Assembly: GCF_003967515.1 (NCBI RefSeq)
Contig: NZ_BIFQ01000001.1
Location: forward strand, 1,302,001 to 1,366,000
Source of the DNA: Dictyobacter aurantiacus
Lineage (GTDB): Bacteria; Chloroflexota; Ktedonobacteria; Ktedonobacterales; Ktedonobacteraceae
Length of the DNA: 64,000 nt
Direction of reading: 5' to 3'
Below are positions 53,225-62,227 of the stretch, in pieces. Made by a program: the position numbers and the translations under genes. Under the pieces are notes generated by a model. It searched no databases. It was not told the origin of the DNA and was given only the letters and a program-made list of their open reading frames with translations. Each line of letters begins with the position of its first letter. The first letter of the stretch is position 1.

Positions 53225-54841
53225 ATGGCTCGAATTATACAGAACAACGAATCAGCGCCAGCCGCGAGGACCACAACCGAGGTAACACATGAAATGGGCG
53301 GAGCAACAGGACCAATCACGAAGGTTATCTCTGAACGCAGGTCTATACGCCGCCATTGGCGTATCGCCGAAACCATCTTTATGGTCGTGCTCGATATACT
53401 GCTGACCCTTTTGGCCTGTTACGGTGCCTATCGCCTGCGCTTTAAAACACTTTTGCATAACCCGATGCTGGAGGGGTTAAAATTCCAGATCTTTGGCTAT
53501 TATACTGGCGCGGCTCCTGATAATAACCAGCAATTCTCCTCATATATGCCACTGTGGGCAGGCGTGATCGCGGGATTAATCATCATCTTTGCGGTGCGCC
53601 GCCTGTATCATATCCGCCTCACGGGTAACTCGTTCCGCCAGGCCTGGTTAATTATTACTTCGACCACCATCGGGATGGCCTTTTTAATCACGTACTTTTT
53701 CTTTTTCCAAAACAACAATCAGTATGATCCCGATACCCTGATACCCAATTCACGTCTGTTGATTCCGTTTATCTGGTTTACGACGATCATTGTGCTGATC
53801 GCCGGTCGCCTGGCGGTCGCGGGTGTGATGGGTCTGCTCTACCGCATGGGACTGGGAGAGACGCGCGTGCTGGTCGTGGGCTCGGGCCGCCTTGGCAAAA
53901 TGGTGATGCAGTGCCTGGCCGCCAGCCCCAATCTGGGCTTTTCCGTGGTTGGCTTCCTGCACGATATGACCGAGCCGCCTGGAGACTTTGGTCGCTTTAA
54001 AATGCTGGGCACCATCGATGACATCGGAATGGTTATTCGTTCAATGCAGGTGGATGAGGTAATTATCGCGCTCCCGTCACATCTCAATAATCATGCCATC
54101 CGCAGCGTGCGGCTCTGTGAGCGCCTGGGCGCCTCCTTTAAGCTGATCCCCGATCTCTATGAGCTCAATCTCTCCCGCATTGATATGGAAAGCATCGAGG
54201 GCATCCCGCTGCTGGGTATTCGGCAGGCTTCGCTCAATACGCCACAGCGTGTTATCACGCGCACTATCGACATCGTCCTCTCAACTCTGGGATTGATCAT
54301 TGGCTCACCGCTCTATCTCTGTATCGCGCTGGCCATCGCGTTTACATCACCTGGCCCCATTATCTACAGGCAGGAACGGGTAGGATTAAACGGCACACCT
54401 TTTAAGATGTTCAAATTCCGCTCGATGTATAAAGACGCCGATCAACGCCTGGCTCAACTCCTCAGTCAGAATGAGGCCCAGGGACCCATCTTTAAGATGC
54501 GCGAAGATCCACGCGTCACGTCGGTGGGCCGCTTTCTTCGCCGCACCAGTCTGGATGAAATTCCTCAACTATTGAACGTGCTCCGAGGCGAGATGAGTCT
54601 GGTCGGACCACGACCACCTCTGCCACGCGAGGTGGCTCAATATGAGGAGTGGCAGAAGGGGCGCCTGGCGATCAAACCCGGCTGCAGCGGTCTCTGGCAG
54701 GTACGCGGTCGCAGCAATATCAGCTTCGATGAAGGCGTGCTGATGGATATCTACTATATCGAAAACTGGTCCCTGCGCCTGTACATACAGATCCTTCTGC
54801 GCACCATTCCAGCCATCTTATTCAGCCGAGGAGCATATTAA
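53225..54841 (+). CDS. Undecaprenyl-phosphate sugar phosphotransferase (WcaJ/CpsE type)
   Basis: Polyprenyl-phosphate hexose-1-phosphate transferase that starts exopolysaccharide repeat synthesis at the membrane. Several membrane segments (about residues 50-190) precede a CoA-binding-like Rossmann domain (VLVVGSGRLGKMVMQ) and the bacterial sugar transferase domain: membrane hairpin, FKFRSMYKDAD, RRTSLDEIPQLLNVLRGEMS, LVGPRPPLP and KPGCSGLWQVRGRS. The 538-residue length fits this long form. The following GT4 gene starts 1 nt after its stop, so the two are translationally linked. Confidence 0.93.
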   Translation: MARIIQNNESAPAARTTTEVTHEMGGATGPITKVISERRSIRRHWRIAETIFMVVLDILLTLLACYGAYRLRFKTLLHNPMLEGLKFQIFGYYTGAAPDNNQQFSSYMPLWAGVIAGLIIIFAVRRLYHIRLTGNSFRQAWLIITSTTIGMAFLITYFFFFQNNNQYDPDTLIPNSRLLIPFIWFTTIIVLIAGRLAVAGVMGLLYRMGLGETRVLVVGSGRLGKMVMQCLAASPNLGFSVVGFLHDMTEPPGDFGRFKMLGTIDDIGMVIRSMQVDEVIIALPSHLNNHAIRSVRLCERLGASFKLIPDLYELNLSRIDMESIEGIPLLGIRQASLNTPQRVITRTIDIVLSTLGLIIGSPLYLCIALAIAFTSPGPIIYRQERVGLNGTPFKMFKFRSMYKDADQRLAQLLSQNEAQGPIFKMREDPRVTSVGRFLRRTSLDEIPQLLNVLRGEMSLVGPRPPLPREVAQYEEWQKGRLAIKPGCSGLWQVRGRSNISFDEGVLMDIYYIENWSLRLYIQILLRTIPAILFSRGAY

Positions 54842-54842
54842 C

Positions 54843-55970
54843 GTGAAAGTAGCATTAGTGCATGACTACCTCAATCAAATGGGGGGGGCCGAGCGTGTGG
54901 TGCTGGCGTTTCATGAGATTTTTCCAGAGGCGCCTCTTTATACCTCAATCTATGATCCTAAACGTGTCGATCCTGCATTCCAGAAGATGGATATTCGCAC
55001 GTCCTTTATGCAGAAATTACCCCTGGTAACCAGGCATCATCAACCCTACCTGCCGCTGTATCCATTCGCGATGGAGAATCTGGATCTACGCGGCTATGAC
55101 CTGGTGTTGAGCAGTTCGAGCGCCTTCGGTAAAGGGGTGATTACACGGCCAGAAACAATGCACATCTGCTATTGCCACACTCCTATGCGCTGGTGCTGGA
55201 ATTACCAGGAATACGTTGAGCGTGAGCAGCTGGGAAAAGTGGCCCGTGGCGTGCTGCCGTTTTTAATTACCGGCCTGCGCGTATGGGACCAGACTAGCGC
55301 TCAGCGGGTAGATCATTTTATCGCCAATTCGCCCGCGATTGCCGAGCGGATCCGCAAATATTATCGGCGCGAGGCCGCCTATATTCCACCACCGGTGGAT
55401 ACAAAACGCTTCCCGTTCGAACCCGATATGCTGCCAGGAGACTATTTCCTGGCCGTTAGCCGCCTCATTCCATATAAAAGGCTGGACCTGGCGATCGAGG
55501 CGTGCAATCGCCTCCAATTGCCACTGGTCATCATTGGTGGGGGTCGCGATGAAGAACGCCTGAAGCGGCTGGCTGGCCCTACCATTCGCTTCATGGGGCG
55601 CCTCTCAGATGAAGAGGTCATCTACTACTTCCAGCATTGTCGCGCCTTCCTCTTCCCAGGCGAGGAAGATTTCGGTATTACGCCTCTGGAGGCTCAGGCC
55701 TGCGGTCGTCCGATTATCGCTTATGGGGCGGGAGGCGCCCTGGCATCTATCATTGATGGCGTAACAGGCGTCTTTTTCCAGGAACAGACGGTAGAGAGCC
55801 TGGCAAGCGTTCTCGCGACCTTTGATGAGCGCCACTTTGATCCACAGGTGATCCACAATCACGCGCTCGAATTCGATAACTCGCGCTTTAATCGCCGCAT
55901 CCTCCAGTTTATTGAAGCCAAGATGCAAGAGAGCAAGGGGGCACCAGTATTCTCGGCCAATAAGCATTAA
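54843..55970 (+). CDS. Glycosyltransferase family 4 (GT-B), second copy in operon
   Basis: GT-B enzyme of 375 residues, unlike the first GT4 in detail. The N-terminus MKVALVHDYLNQMGGAERVV and HICYCHTPMRWCWNYQEYV are typical of the WbaZ-like mannosyltransferase group, and the donor domain has FLAVSRLIPYKRLDLAIEA, RFMGRLSDEEV and FPGEEDFGITPLEAQACGRP. The start is GTG 54843 with GAGGAG 9 nt upstream. It ends the operon; hairpin L follows 18 nt after the stop. Confidence 0.92.
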   Translation: MKVALVHDYLNQMGGAERVVLAFHEIFPEAPLYTSIYDPKRVDPAFQKMDIRTSFMQKLPLVTRHHQPYLPLYPFAMENLDLRGYDLVLSSSSAFGKGVITRPETMHICYCHTPMRWCWNYQEYVEREQLGKVARGVLPFLITGLRVWDQTSAQRVDHFIANSPAIAERIRKYYRREAAYIPPPVDTKRFPFEPDMLPGDYFLAVSRLIPYKRLDLAIEACNRLQLPLVIIGGGRDEERLKRLAGPTIRFMGRLSDEEVIYYFQHCRAFLFPGEEDFGITPLEAQACGRPIIAYGAGGALASIIDGVTGVFFQEQTVESLASVLATFDERHFDPQVIHNHALEFDNSRFNRRILQFIEAKMQESKGAPVFSANKH

Positions 55971-55988
55971 GAGGGCTTTCGTACCTGC

Positions 55989-56068
55989 GCTGCTCACGTT
56001 TTTTGTATGGGAGTGCATCGGGCCGCAGCTGCGGCCCGATGCACTCCCATACAAAAAACGTGAGCAGC
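55989..56068. repeat. Perfect 80-nt palindrome (copy L)
   Basis: Positions 55989-56028 and 56029-56068 are exact reverse complements with no loop. The arm carries GGGAGTGCATCGGGCCGCAG. It follows the GT4 stop directly and is the longest stem in the window. Confidence 0.85.
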
Positions 56069-56120
56069 CTGTGTTATCACCCCTGCAGTGCCCGGCTTAC
56101 TAGCAACTAAGTACATCTGG

Positions 56121-56149
56121 TTGACAGTGGAAATTAGAGCCTTTATAGT
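56121..56149 (+). promoter_or_regulatory. Promoter upstream of the membrane protein gene at 56362
   Basis: TTGACA (56121-56126), 17 nt, TATAGT (56144-56149). The leader to the ATG is about 205 nt and holds no obvious RNA fold or gene. Confidence 0.65.
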
Positions 56150-56361
56150 AAAACAGGTTTATTGGATTGCGGAGTAAACTAAAAAAAGATAGATGTACTC
56201 TGCTATTTCCATATGTAAAGTATGCAGTGCGGCTTGAGCACTCTAATATAAAAATATTTCATGGCCAGCCAGACAGTGCTTGCATCCGCAATGCGATATT
56301 GCCAGCCCACTGGCCCCCTGGCACATCAGAACAAAACTTGCGACATATGAGGAGGAAACGC

Positions 56362-57102
56362 ATGCAAGAACGAGAGAATCAGGAGAGTGGGTCGTTTAAA
56401 AAACCATCAACTCAGGGCCTTCCCTCTCTCAATGGCACAAATAAACAGCGCACCGTCTTACGCAATCCCGATGAGGGCACCAGTAAGCATCAGGCCATTC
56501 AAAAGGTGATCTCGCAAAAAACCAGTGAGCATCGCGCTATACCCAGGCGCCCGGCAGGTATGGCACGGGTAGATACACCTCCTGAAACAACTCGTGTGCC
56601 ACGCCCTATCCATGAGGAGCCAGCTCCTCAGAAGCTGCGCAAACGTATTGTAATGTTTGGGGGAATCTTTCTTATTTTAGCCATAGTAGCTGGACTGGTC
56701 GGTTATTTTCTAGCCACAGGCATATTCGCCAGCGCGCCCGCCAGCACAACCGCAGCCGATTTCTTGGACGCTCTAAACACAAAAAATTATGACCAGGCGT
56801 ACAAAGATCTCGGGCCCGCGATTACGATTCGGACATCACAGGACCAGTTCACCAGGCAGGCGCAAATTCTTGATACCTGCTATGGACCGGTGCAAGACTA
56901 CAGCGAAGTCCCAAATAGCGCTCAGGTAACCGATAACAGCCAGGTCTACACCTACACCGTTAAGCGCATCAAGAATAAAACTACGGTCCCCTACAAGCTG
57001 CAGATTACGCTGCAGAAAGATCTTGATGACGGTACCTGGAAAGTTACCGACTATAGCAACAATATGGGTCCCGGCCAACCCGTACCGGCCTGTAGTAAGT
57101 AG
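56362..57102 (+). CDS. Membrane-anchored protein with extracytoplasmic DUF4878/NTF2-like domain
   Basis: The 246-residue product has a polar cytoplasmic part (about 1-90, Ser/Pro/Arg/Gln-rich, with a repeated KHQAIQKVISQKTSEHRAI pattern), one membrane helix (IVMFGGIFLILAIVAGLVGYF) and an extracytoplasmic domain (ASTTAADFLDALNTKNYDQAY to DLDDGTWKVTDYSN) that looks like the lumazine-binding/NTF2-like fold seen in DUF4878 proteins. No catalytic residues are evident. ATG 56362 has GAGGAGGAAACG directly upstream; an extension to 56167 has no site. It has its own promoter, so it need not belong to the polysaccharide operon. Confidence 0.75.
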   Translation: MQERENQESGSFKKPSTQGLPSLNGTNKQRTVLRNPDEGTSKHQAIQKVISQKTSEHRAIPRRPAGMARVDTPPETTRVPRPIHEEPAPQKLRKRIVMFGGIFLILAIVAGLVGYFLATGIFASAPASTTAADFLDALNTKNYDQAYKDLGPAITIRTSQDQFTRQAQILDTCYGPVQDYSEVPNSAQVTDNSQVYTYTVKRIKNKTTVPYKLQITLQKDLDDGTWKVTDYSNNMGPGQPVPACSK

Positions 57103-57150
57103 GGATGTCAGGCACACTTTTTCCGGGTGCGAGTGAGCGTTCCCACGAGT

Positions 57151-57194
57151 TCTATTGGTGCATGGGCGCATCCGCGCCCCCATGCACCAATAGA
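57151..57194. repeat. 19-bp hairpin with one bulge (copy M)
   Basis: TCTATTGGTGCATGGGCGC pairs with the complement ending at 57194, with one bulged C. It shares the GGTGCAT core of the family. Confidence 0.75.
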
Positions 57195-57209
57195 AAAACA
57201 CCCTTTCTC

Positions 57210-57264
57210 AATGCTGAAGGGGATGCAGCGCTGAATACGCTGCATCCCCTTCAGCATTTTTTGT
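57210..57264 (+). terminator. Strong intrinsic terminator (hairpin N)
   Basis: Arms 57210-57230 and 57238-57258 are perfect over 21 bp around a 7-nt loop, and six T residues follow. It ends the plus-strand transcript and lies 15 nt before the end of the convergent acyl-CoA dehydrogenase gene. Confidence 0.85.
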
Positions 57265-57278
57265 TGCCATCTGGTGAC

Positions 57279-58490
57279 TCAGGAAAAAGCGCTCTCTCCA
57301 GTGATAGCCTGACCGATGATCAAAGTATGGATGTCATCGGTGCCTTCATAGGTGAAGACTGATTCCAGGTTGTTCATGTGGCGGATAATAGGATACTCAA
57401 GCGTAATACCATTGGCACCCAGGATCGAGCGGGCCTCGCGCGCGGCATGCAGCGCTTCACGCACATTATTGCGCTTGGCGATAGAGATCTGCACAGGATG
57501 CAGCAGTCCCTGGTCCTTGAGGCGTCCCAGTTGTAAGACCAGTAACTGACCCTTAACAAGTTCGGTCGCCATTGTCACCAGTTTCTGCTGAACCAGTTGG
57601 AAGCGGGCAATGGGCTGCTGAAACTGTTCGCGGGTCTTGGCGTAATCCAGAGCCGTCTCATAACAGGCCCTCGCCGCTCCAACCGCTCCCCAGGCGATAC
57701 CAAACCGCGCTTCATTTAAGCAGGATAGCGGTCCACGCATCCCTCGGATGTTGGGCAGCATATTCTCAACCGGAACACGACAGTCCTCAAAATGCAACTC
57801 AGAAGTCACAGAGGCCCGGAGTGAAAGCTTGCGGTGAATATTACTGGTGGTAAAACCAGGGGTGCCACGCTCGACCAGGAAGCCACGAACACCATCTTCT
57901 GTGCGCGCCCACACCACTGCCACATCAGCAATACCGCCATTGGTAATCCACATTTTGTTGCCGTTAAGAACGTAAGAGGAGCCATCACGACGCGCGGTGG
58001 TGCGCATATTGCCCGCGTCGCTACCGATATCTGGCTCTGTCAGTCCAAAGCAGCCGATGACCTCACCTTTAGCCATCGCCGGTAACCAGCGCTGCTTCTG
58101 CTCCTCTGAACCGAAGGCAAAAATAGGGAACATGGCCAGCGAGCCCTGTACTGAAACAAATGAGCGGATACCGCTATCGCCCGCCTCCAGTTCCTGGCAG
58201 GCCAGGCCATAGCAGACCGCGCTCAGGCCTGCGCAGCCATAGCCATCTAAATGCATTCCCAGCAGACCCAGGTCGGCCAGTTCGGGAATCAGTTCACGTG
58301 GGAAAGTGCCAGCCTCAAAGTGCTCTCCAATTACTGGCATGACGCGCTCACGCACGAATTTGCGCACGGTATCGCGTACCATACGCTCTTCATCGGATAA
58401 GAGCGTGTCGAGCGCGTATAAATCGGTTGCCGCAGGCAGCGGCGCCTGTGCAGTTCCATGGGGGTTGGCTACGGGGGGCCGTTCAGTCAT
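57279..58490 (-). CDS. Acyl-CoA dehydrogenase (glutaryl-CoA dehydrogenase-like)
   Basis: FAD enzyme that oxidises an acyl-CoA at the alpha-beta bond. After a short leader, the N-terminal helices (LLSDEERMVRDTVRKFVRERV) are followed by FGLTEPDIGSDAGNMRTTA (flavin-binding strand), the helix bundle with AWGAVGAARACYETALDYAKTREQF and the C-terminal YEGTDDIHTLIIGQAITG, whose Glu is the expected catalytic base. This pattern is nearest to glutaryl-CoA dehydrogenases, but substrate assignment is uncertain. ATG 58490 has GGAGAGG 9 nt upstream; the length is 403. Confidence 0.9.
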   Translation of the reverse strand: MTERPPVANPHGTAQAPLPAATDLYALDTLLSDEERMVRDTVRKFVRERVMPVIGEHFEAGTFPRELIPELADLGLLGMHLDGYGCAGLSAVCYGLACQELEAGDSGIRSFVSVQGSLAMFPIFAFGSEEQKQRWLPAMAKGEVIGCFGLTEPDIGSDAGNMRTTARRDGSSYVLNGNKMWITNGGIADVAVVWARTEDGVRGFLVERGTPGFTTSNIHRKLSLRASVTSELHFEDCRVPVENMLPNIRGMRGPLSCLNEARFGIAWGAVGAARACYETALDYAKTREQFQQPIARFQLVQQKLVTMATELVKGQLLVLQLGRLKDQGLLHPVQISIAKRNNVREALHAAREARSILGANGITLEYPIIRHMNNLESVFTYEGTDDIHTLIIGQAITGESAFS

Positions 58491-58695
58491 AAAATCGTTC
58501 CTCTCCAGACAATGCCTGTCCATGTGTATACAGCGAGCTATTCAACAGTAAATATCTCGTCAGCCCTTTTATTATAGCGTATATTCACCGTTATATGCTG
58601 ACCAGTAACGCATAACTACGTGTATGTTGGCACCTGCAGTGCTCAGAATGAGTCTGACTCCCGTCACCCTGAGGCACGAGCGCCAGCACATAATC

Positions 58696-58926
58696 AGAAG
58701 TTGTATAGATTGGGACAGCCGGAGGCGCTGCGCCCCTACAGGTATAGGTTTTTTGGAGCGGGGTCCAGGGGCGGCAGCCCATGGTGGGGTTTCAGGGGTG
58801 TCCTCTGATTTTCCCTCTCCTTGTGCCGCCGTCAGGCGGCACAAGCGGGTTCAAGGGGCAAGGTCCTTGAAAACCTCTACTTGAAAGGGCGCAGCGCCCC
58901 CGGCTGTCCCAATCTATACAACTTCT
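58696..58926. repeat. 231-bp element with 40-bp terminal inverted repeats
   Basis: Arms 58696-58735 and 58887-58926 are inverted repeats with one mismatch, starting AGAAGTTGTATAGATTGGG. Inside are a GTGCCGCC hairpin (58820-58845) and a module (58809-58884) also found at 27951-28005. No reading frame of note is inside. It looks like a MITE-type element or a structured RNA. It fills most of the 521-nt gap before 59012. Confidence 0.75.
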
Positions 58927-59011
58927 CCCACACTCCTACCGTAATAGGGATATATGCATTAAAATATAGACATACAATATATCATTACTATAACGTCCAG
59001 GAAGGATTAAC

Positions 59012-59659
59012 ATGCCCAAGGTTAAAAGAAGGGTCTATCGCGCAACCTATCGCAAGAAACGACCACGTATGACTTTTTCTTCTGCCTTTCGATTTTCCGT
59101 GGTCGTCGTGGCCTGTGTAGCAATCGGCATCGGCATCATTAGCATGCTCGTCTCTACTTTGACTCCCCGCCTTGCATCCCGGCTCAATGGATCCGCCGGC
59201 CCCTATAACGTCATGGGAAAACCGACGATCAGCGCTGACTTCATCAATGAGGTGCTTGCTCACTATCATTCACCCGCTCAGAATAAAGGTCAGGCACTTT
59301 ACGATGAAGGCGTCAAATATAATATCGATCCCGCTTATGCCCTGGCTTTCTTCATGCAGGAGAGTCAGTTAGGGACTCAAGGGGTTGCCAGCGTCACCCA
59401 TTCGCTTGGCAATATCCGAGCTACCCCAGGCCATCCTAGCTATGATGGATATCGCAAATATGATAGCTGGGAAGAAGGCTTTGAAGATTGGTATCAGCTC
59501 ATCTCAAAACAATACATCCAGAACTGGGGGCTAACTACCGTCGATCAAATTATCCCCGTCTATGCTCCCAATAGCGATAATAACAATGAGCAACAGTACA
59601 TCAACTCTGTTGAATATATGGTTGATCGCTGGCGCAATGGCTCGATAGAGATTTCCTGA
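59012..59659 (+). CDS. Membrane-anchored glucosaminidase-like (lysozyme-fold) protein
   Basis: A strongly basic N-terminus (KVKRRVYRATYRKKRPR) and one membrane segment (VVVVACVAIGIGIISMLV) anchor the 215-residue product outside the cell membrane. The domain from about residue 75 resembles the mannosyl-glycoprotein endo-beta-N-acetylglucosaminidase family (PF01832): DPAYALAFFMQESQLGT with the expected catalytic Glu, then LGNIRATPG, YRKYDSWEEGFEDWYQLI. It likely cleaves peptidoglycan during growth or division. GGAAGGA precedes the ATG. A shared hairpin separates it from the convergent lipoprotein gene. Confidence 0.85.
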   Translation: MPKVKRRVYRATYRKKRPRMTFSSAFRFSVVVVACVAIGIGIISMLVSTLTPRLASRLNGSAGPYNVMGKPTISADFINEVLAHYHSPAQNKGQALYDEGVKYNIDPAYALAFFMQESQLGTQGVASVTHSLGNIRATPGHPSYDGYRKYDSWEEGFEDWYQLISKQYIQNWGLTTVDQIIPVYAPNSDNNNEQQYINSVEYMVDRWRNGSIEIS

Positions 59660-59667
59660 GCATATAG

Positions 59668-59707
59668 AAAGGGGGCCAGAGCACTGACCGGTGCTCTGAC
59701 TCCCTTT
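59668..59707. terminator. Hairpin between convergent genes
   Basis: AAAGGGGGCCAGAGCAC pairs with the complement at 59690-59707 with one mismatch and a bulge. AAA and TTT flanks give U-tracts in both directions, so it can end both transcripts. Confidence 0.65.
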
Positions 59708-59736
59708 GAGATAACGGTAAGTAGAGTACGTATGAC

Positions 59737-60612
59737 TTAGTGGAGCGAAGTGATATCTCCACAGGCAAATGGATCGTTGTCTGTTTGTGACTTGACGCTT
59801 GTCGCGCCCTGGTGAATATTGATGTACCAGCCATTGCGCGGAATGGTGCTAATATTGGGAATGATGGTGGTAGAGATTCCATCACCGGCCGCATTGGCAA
59901 CCACGGGTTTCAGAGTATACTTGATCGCGCCCTGGCTCGCGCAACTCCCGATATGAATATGAGCCATGTGCTTCGAATTTGGTGCTAATCCCTTCAAGTT
60001 GAGCGCGACTGTGAGCGAGTTGTTGTTCACAGTCAACTGTGCATCACCACTGGCGGACTGGTTGGGCGCGAAAGCATTGGCCATCGTCGCCTGGACGTTC
60101 TGTGAGAGTTTGGTTGAAACAGTTGGATTAAAGACATTAGAGCAGGTAATCGGCATCGCCTGAGCGCTGCTATCCATAGAAGGTCCGTTACTTACATCGA
60201 TATACCAGCCAGTCTCAGGAATCCCACCCGTCACATCTTTCACGCGCGTAATCACATCGGCGAAACCGATCTGCGTAGCTTTGACGGATGACAGATTATA
60301 CACGAGCTTGCCGCCATTTTTACAGCTGCCCGTATTGATATGTGCCGGGTGGGTACTTTTGGGTGTCAGTCCAGTTAAAGCCATATGAACGGTCAACACA
60401 TGAGACGTATGATCCCACATCAGCTCAACTGTACCAGAGGGGGTGTGCCTCACAATGGCGCTGGCCGAGTTGACGGTCGCACTGGTCGGCGTTGCGGCAG
60501 CAGACCCATTGGGGTTATTTCCTGAGTCACATGCCGAGAGCAGCACGAGAACGGCTCCCAGCAACAGGGCAAAATGGATAAATTTTTGCTTAACAAGTTT
60601 TTTTGTAAGCAT
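59737..60612 (-). CDS. Lipoprotein with two CHRD-like domains
   Basis: The signal peptide ends in LLSAC (lipobox Cys at residue 28), so the 291-residue product should be lipid-anchored. Two similar halves follow, each with a TVELMWDHTSHVLTVHMALTG-like strand pattern, a His-Ile motif before a Cys (HPAHINTGSC and HMAHIHIGSC) and a GWYI strand (ETGWYIDV and RNGWYINI). This resembles CHRD domains, which have a superoxide-dismutase-like or immunoglobulin-like fold and no known enzymatic role. A strong promoter lies at 60650-60678. AAAGGAG precedes the ATG. Confidence 0.8.
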   Translation of the reverse strand: MLTKKLVKQKFIHFALLLGAVLVLLSACDSGNNPNGSAAATPTSATVNSASAIVRHTPSGTVELMWDHTSHVLTVHMALTGLTPKSTHPAHINTGSCKNGGKLVYNLSSVKATQIGFADVITRVKDVTGGIPETGWYIDVSNGPSMDSSAQAMPITCSNVFNPTVSTKLSQNVQATMANAFAPNQSASGDAQLTVNNNSLTVALNLKGLAPNSKHMAHIHIGSCASQGAIKYTLKPVVANAAGDGISTTIIPNISTIPRNGWYINIHQGATSVKSQTDNDPFACGDITSLH

Positions 60613-60649
60613 TTTGTCTCCTTTCCCATATTTATGTTCCTGCGCCCAT

Positions 60650-60678
60650 ATTATAGCTTTTCACCATTATAATGGCAA
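60650..60678 (-). promoter_or_regulatory. Promoter of the CHRD-like lipoprotein
   Basis: Minus strand TTGCCA (60678-60673), 17 nt, TATAAT (60655-60650); leader of about 30 nt. Confidence 0.65.
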
Positions 60679-60714
60679 ATTTAACGTTTTAAATGCAGAC
60701 GAAGGGTGAAAAGA

Positions 60715-60744
60715 TTGACCATTGGGCAGGAAAACATGTATCAT
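60715..60744 (+). promoter_or_regulatory. Promoter of dus
   Basis: TTGACC (60715-60720), 18 nt, TATCAT (60739-60744); leader of about 85 nt. Confidence 0.55.
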
Positions 60745-60835
60745 AGAAGGACGAATAGTCATTAGGAACTGATAGTGAAGAGGGTGGCGCACATTTCTTA
60801 CTTTCGGCGTTGCACCAACAAAGTAGACAAAAATT

Positions 60836-62047
60836 ATGAAGCAAACATCTTTCTGGAATACATTAACACAACCGATCATTGGGTTGGCCCCCATGGATGG
60901 TGTAACCGATGCTCCATGCAGAACTATGCATGGTCTGCACGGGCGCCCGGATATTGTGATGACCGAATTCACCAACGTGGAGGGGCTCTGGCGTGGAAGT
61001 GAACGCATCTTCCGCGACTTCCTGTATACACCCGCCGAGCGGCCCGTGGTGGCGCAGATCTTTGGCTGTCGCCCGGAATACTTCTATAAAGCGGCCCACG
61101 TGGTCTGCGAGCTGGGCTTCGACGGCGTTGATATCAATATGGGCTGCCCCGCCAGCTCCATCGCTAATAAGGGCGGAGGCGCTGCCCTGATCCGCCTGCC
61201 TGAGACCGCGAAGGCGATTATCCGCGCGACCCAGCAGGGGGTGCGCGATTGGGCCAACGGGCAGACATTGGAAGATCTGGAGATGGACCCGGCGCGTATC
61301 CGCAGCATTCGTCAAATGAACGAGGATCGCGCGCGTCTATGGGGTGAGCCACTCGTATATGAACGCCGCCTGCTACCGGTCTCGGTAAAAACCCGCCTGG
61401 GCTACGATTCGATCGTGGTCAAGGATTGGATGCAGGAACTGCTGGAGTTGGAGCCTGCGGTCATCTCGCTGCATGGGCGCACTCTGATACAGCACTACAA
61501 AGGCGAGGCGAACTGGGATGCTATCGCCAGCGCCGCCGAGGTCGTACGCAAAACCGATACGCTCATTCTCGGGAATGGAGATATCCATAGCCTCTACCAG
61601 GCGGCTGAACGCATTCGCACCACGGGCGTCAATGGGGTGCTCATCGGACGCGCAACCTTCGGGAACCCGTGGCTGTTCAAAAACAAAGAGCTGCTCAAGA
61701 AGCTGCTGCACGAGGGCATCAAGCCGACACCGGAAAATCTGCCCGATGTCATACCCACACGCGAAGAGCGCCTGCTGATGGCCCTTGAGCATGCTCGAAC
61801 GCACGCCAGGATGAAGGGACAGGACCACTATGTCGAGATGCGTAAACATATGGGCTGGTATCTGGGGCACTTTCCCGGAGCCAAACGCGTGCGCAACGAA
61901 CTGGTACGCATCAACAATCTGGCCCAGGTAGAGGAGATTATCCAACGCGCCCTTGATCAGCCAGAGGAGATCGACGACCCGGAGATCGCGGCGGCCCCAC
62001 CCATCGAAGTCCACGACACCTCACTGGACCTCAGCTGCACCGCCTGA
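60836..62047 (+). CDS. dus: tRNA-dihydrouridine synthase
   Basis: Flavoenzyme reducing uridines in the tRNA D-loop with NADPH. The TIM barrel begins PIIGLAPMDGVTDAPCR; GVDINMGCPASSIANKGGGAAL carries the conserved Cys region, followed by VSVKTRLGYDS, ISLHGRTLIQHYKGEANWD (active-site His-Arg) and LILGNGDIHS. At 403 residues it is longer than the roughly 320 of E. coli enzymes because of an insertion around residues 140-180 (EDLEMDPARIRSIRQMNED) and a C-terminal extension. No clear ribosome site precedes ATG 60836. The subtype (DusA, B or C) is not clear. Confidence 0.93.
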   Translation: MKQTSFWNTLTQPIIGLAPMDGVTDAPCRTMHGLHGRPDIVMTEFTNVEGLWRGSERIFRDFLYTPAERPVVAQIFGCRPEYFYKAAHVVCELGFDGVDINMGCPASSIANKGGGAALIRLPETAKAIIRATQQGVRDWANGQTLEDLEMDPARIRSIRQMNEDRARLWGEPLVYERRLLPVSVKTRLGYDSIVVKDWMQELLELEPAVISLHGRTLIQHYKGEANWDAIASAAEVVRKTDTLILGNGDIHSLYQAAERIRTTGVNGVLIGRATFGNPWLFKNKELLKKLLHEGIKPTPENLPDVIPTREERLLMALEHARTHARMKGQDHYVEMRKHMGWYLGHFPGAKRVRNELVRINNLAQVEEIIQRALDQPEEIDDPEIAAAPPIEVHDTSLDLSCTA

Positions 62048-62076
62048 GCTTTCGCACCCACGGTGCTCAGGGTTAT

Positions 62077-62130
62077 GTATATATGGATGCATCGGGCGTG
62101 CAGATACGCGTCCGATGCATCCATATATAC
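62077..62130. repeat. 24-bp hairpin (copy O) after dus
   Basis: Arms 62077-62100 and 62107-62130 pair with two G-U positions around a 6-nt loop, 30 nt after the dus stop. The arm contains GGATGCATCGGGCG, close to the stems of copies G and L. Confidence 0.8.
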
Positions 62131-62227
62131 AGCAAGTGCATTTGCGCTGCGAACGGCCATGCGGAGACACATAGGTGCTCCTGCGCCGAAGGCGTGAAAT
62201 TCTCCAACCACCCAAACATATCCCCCA

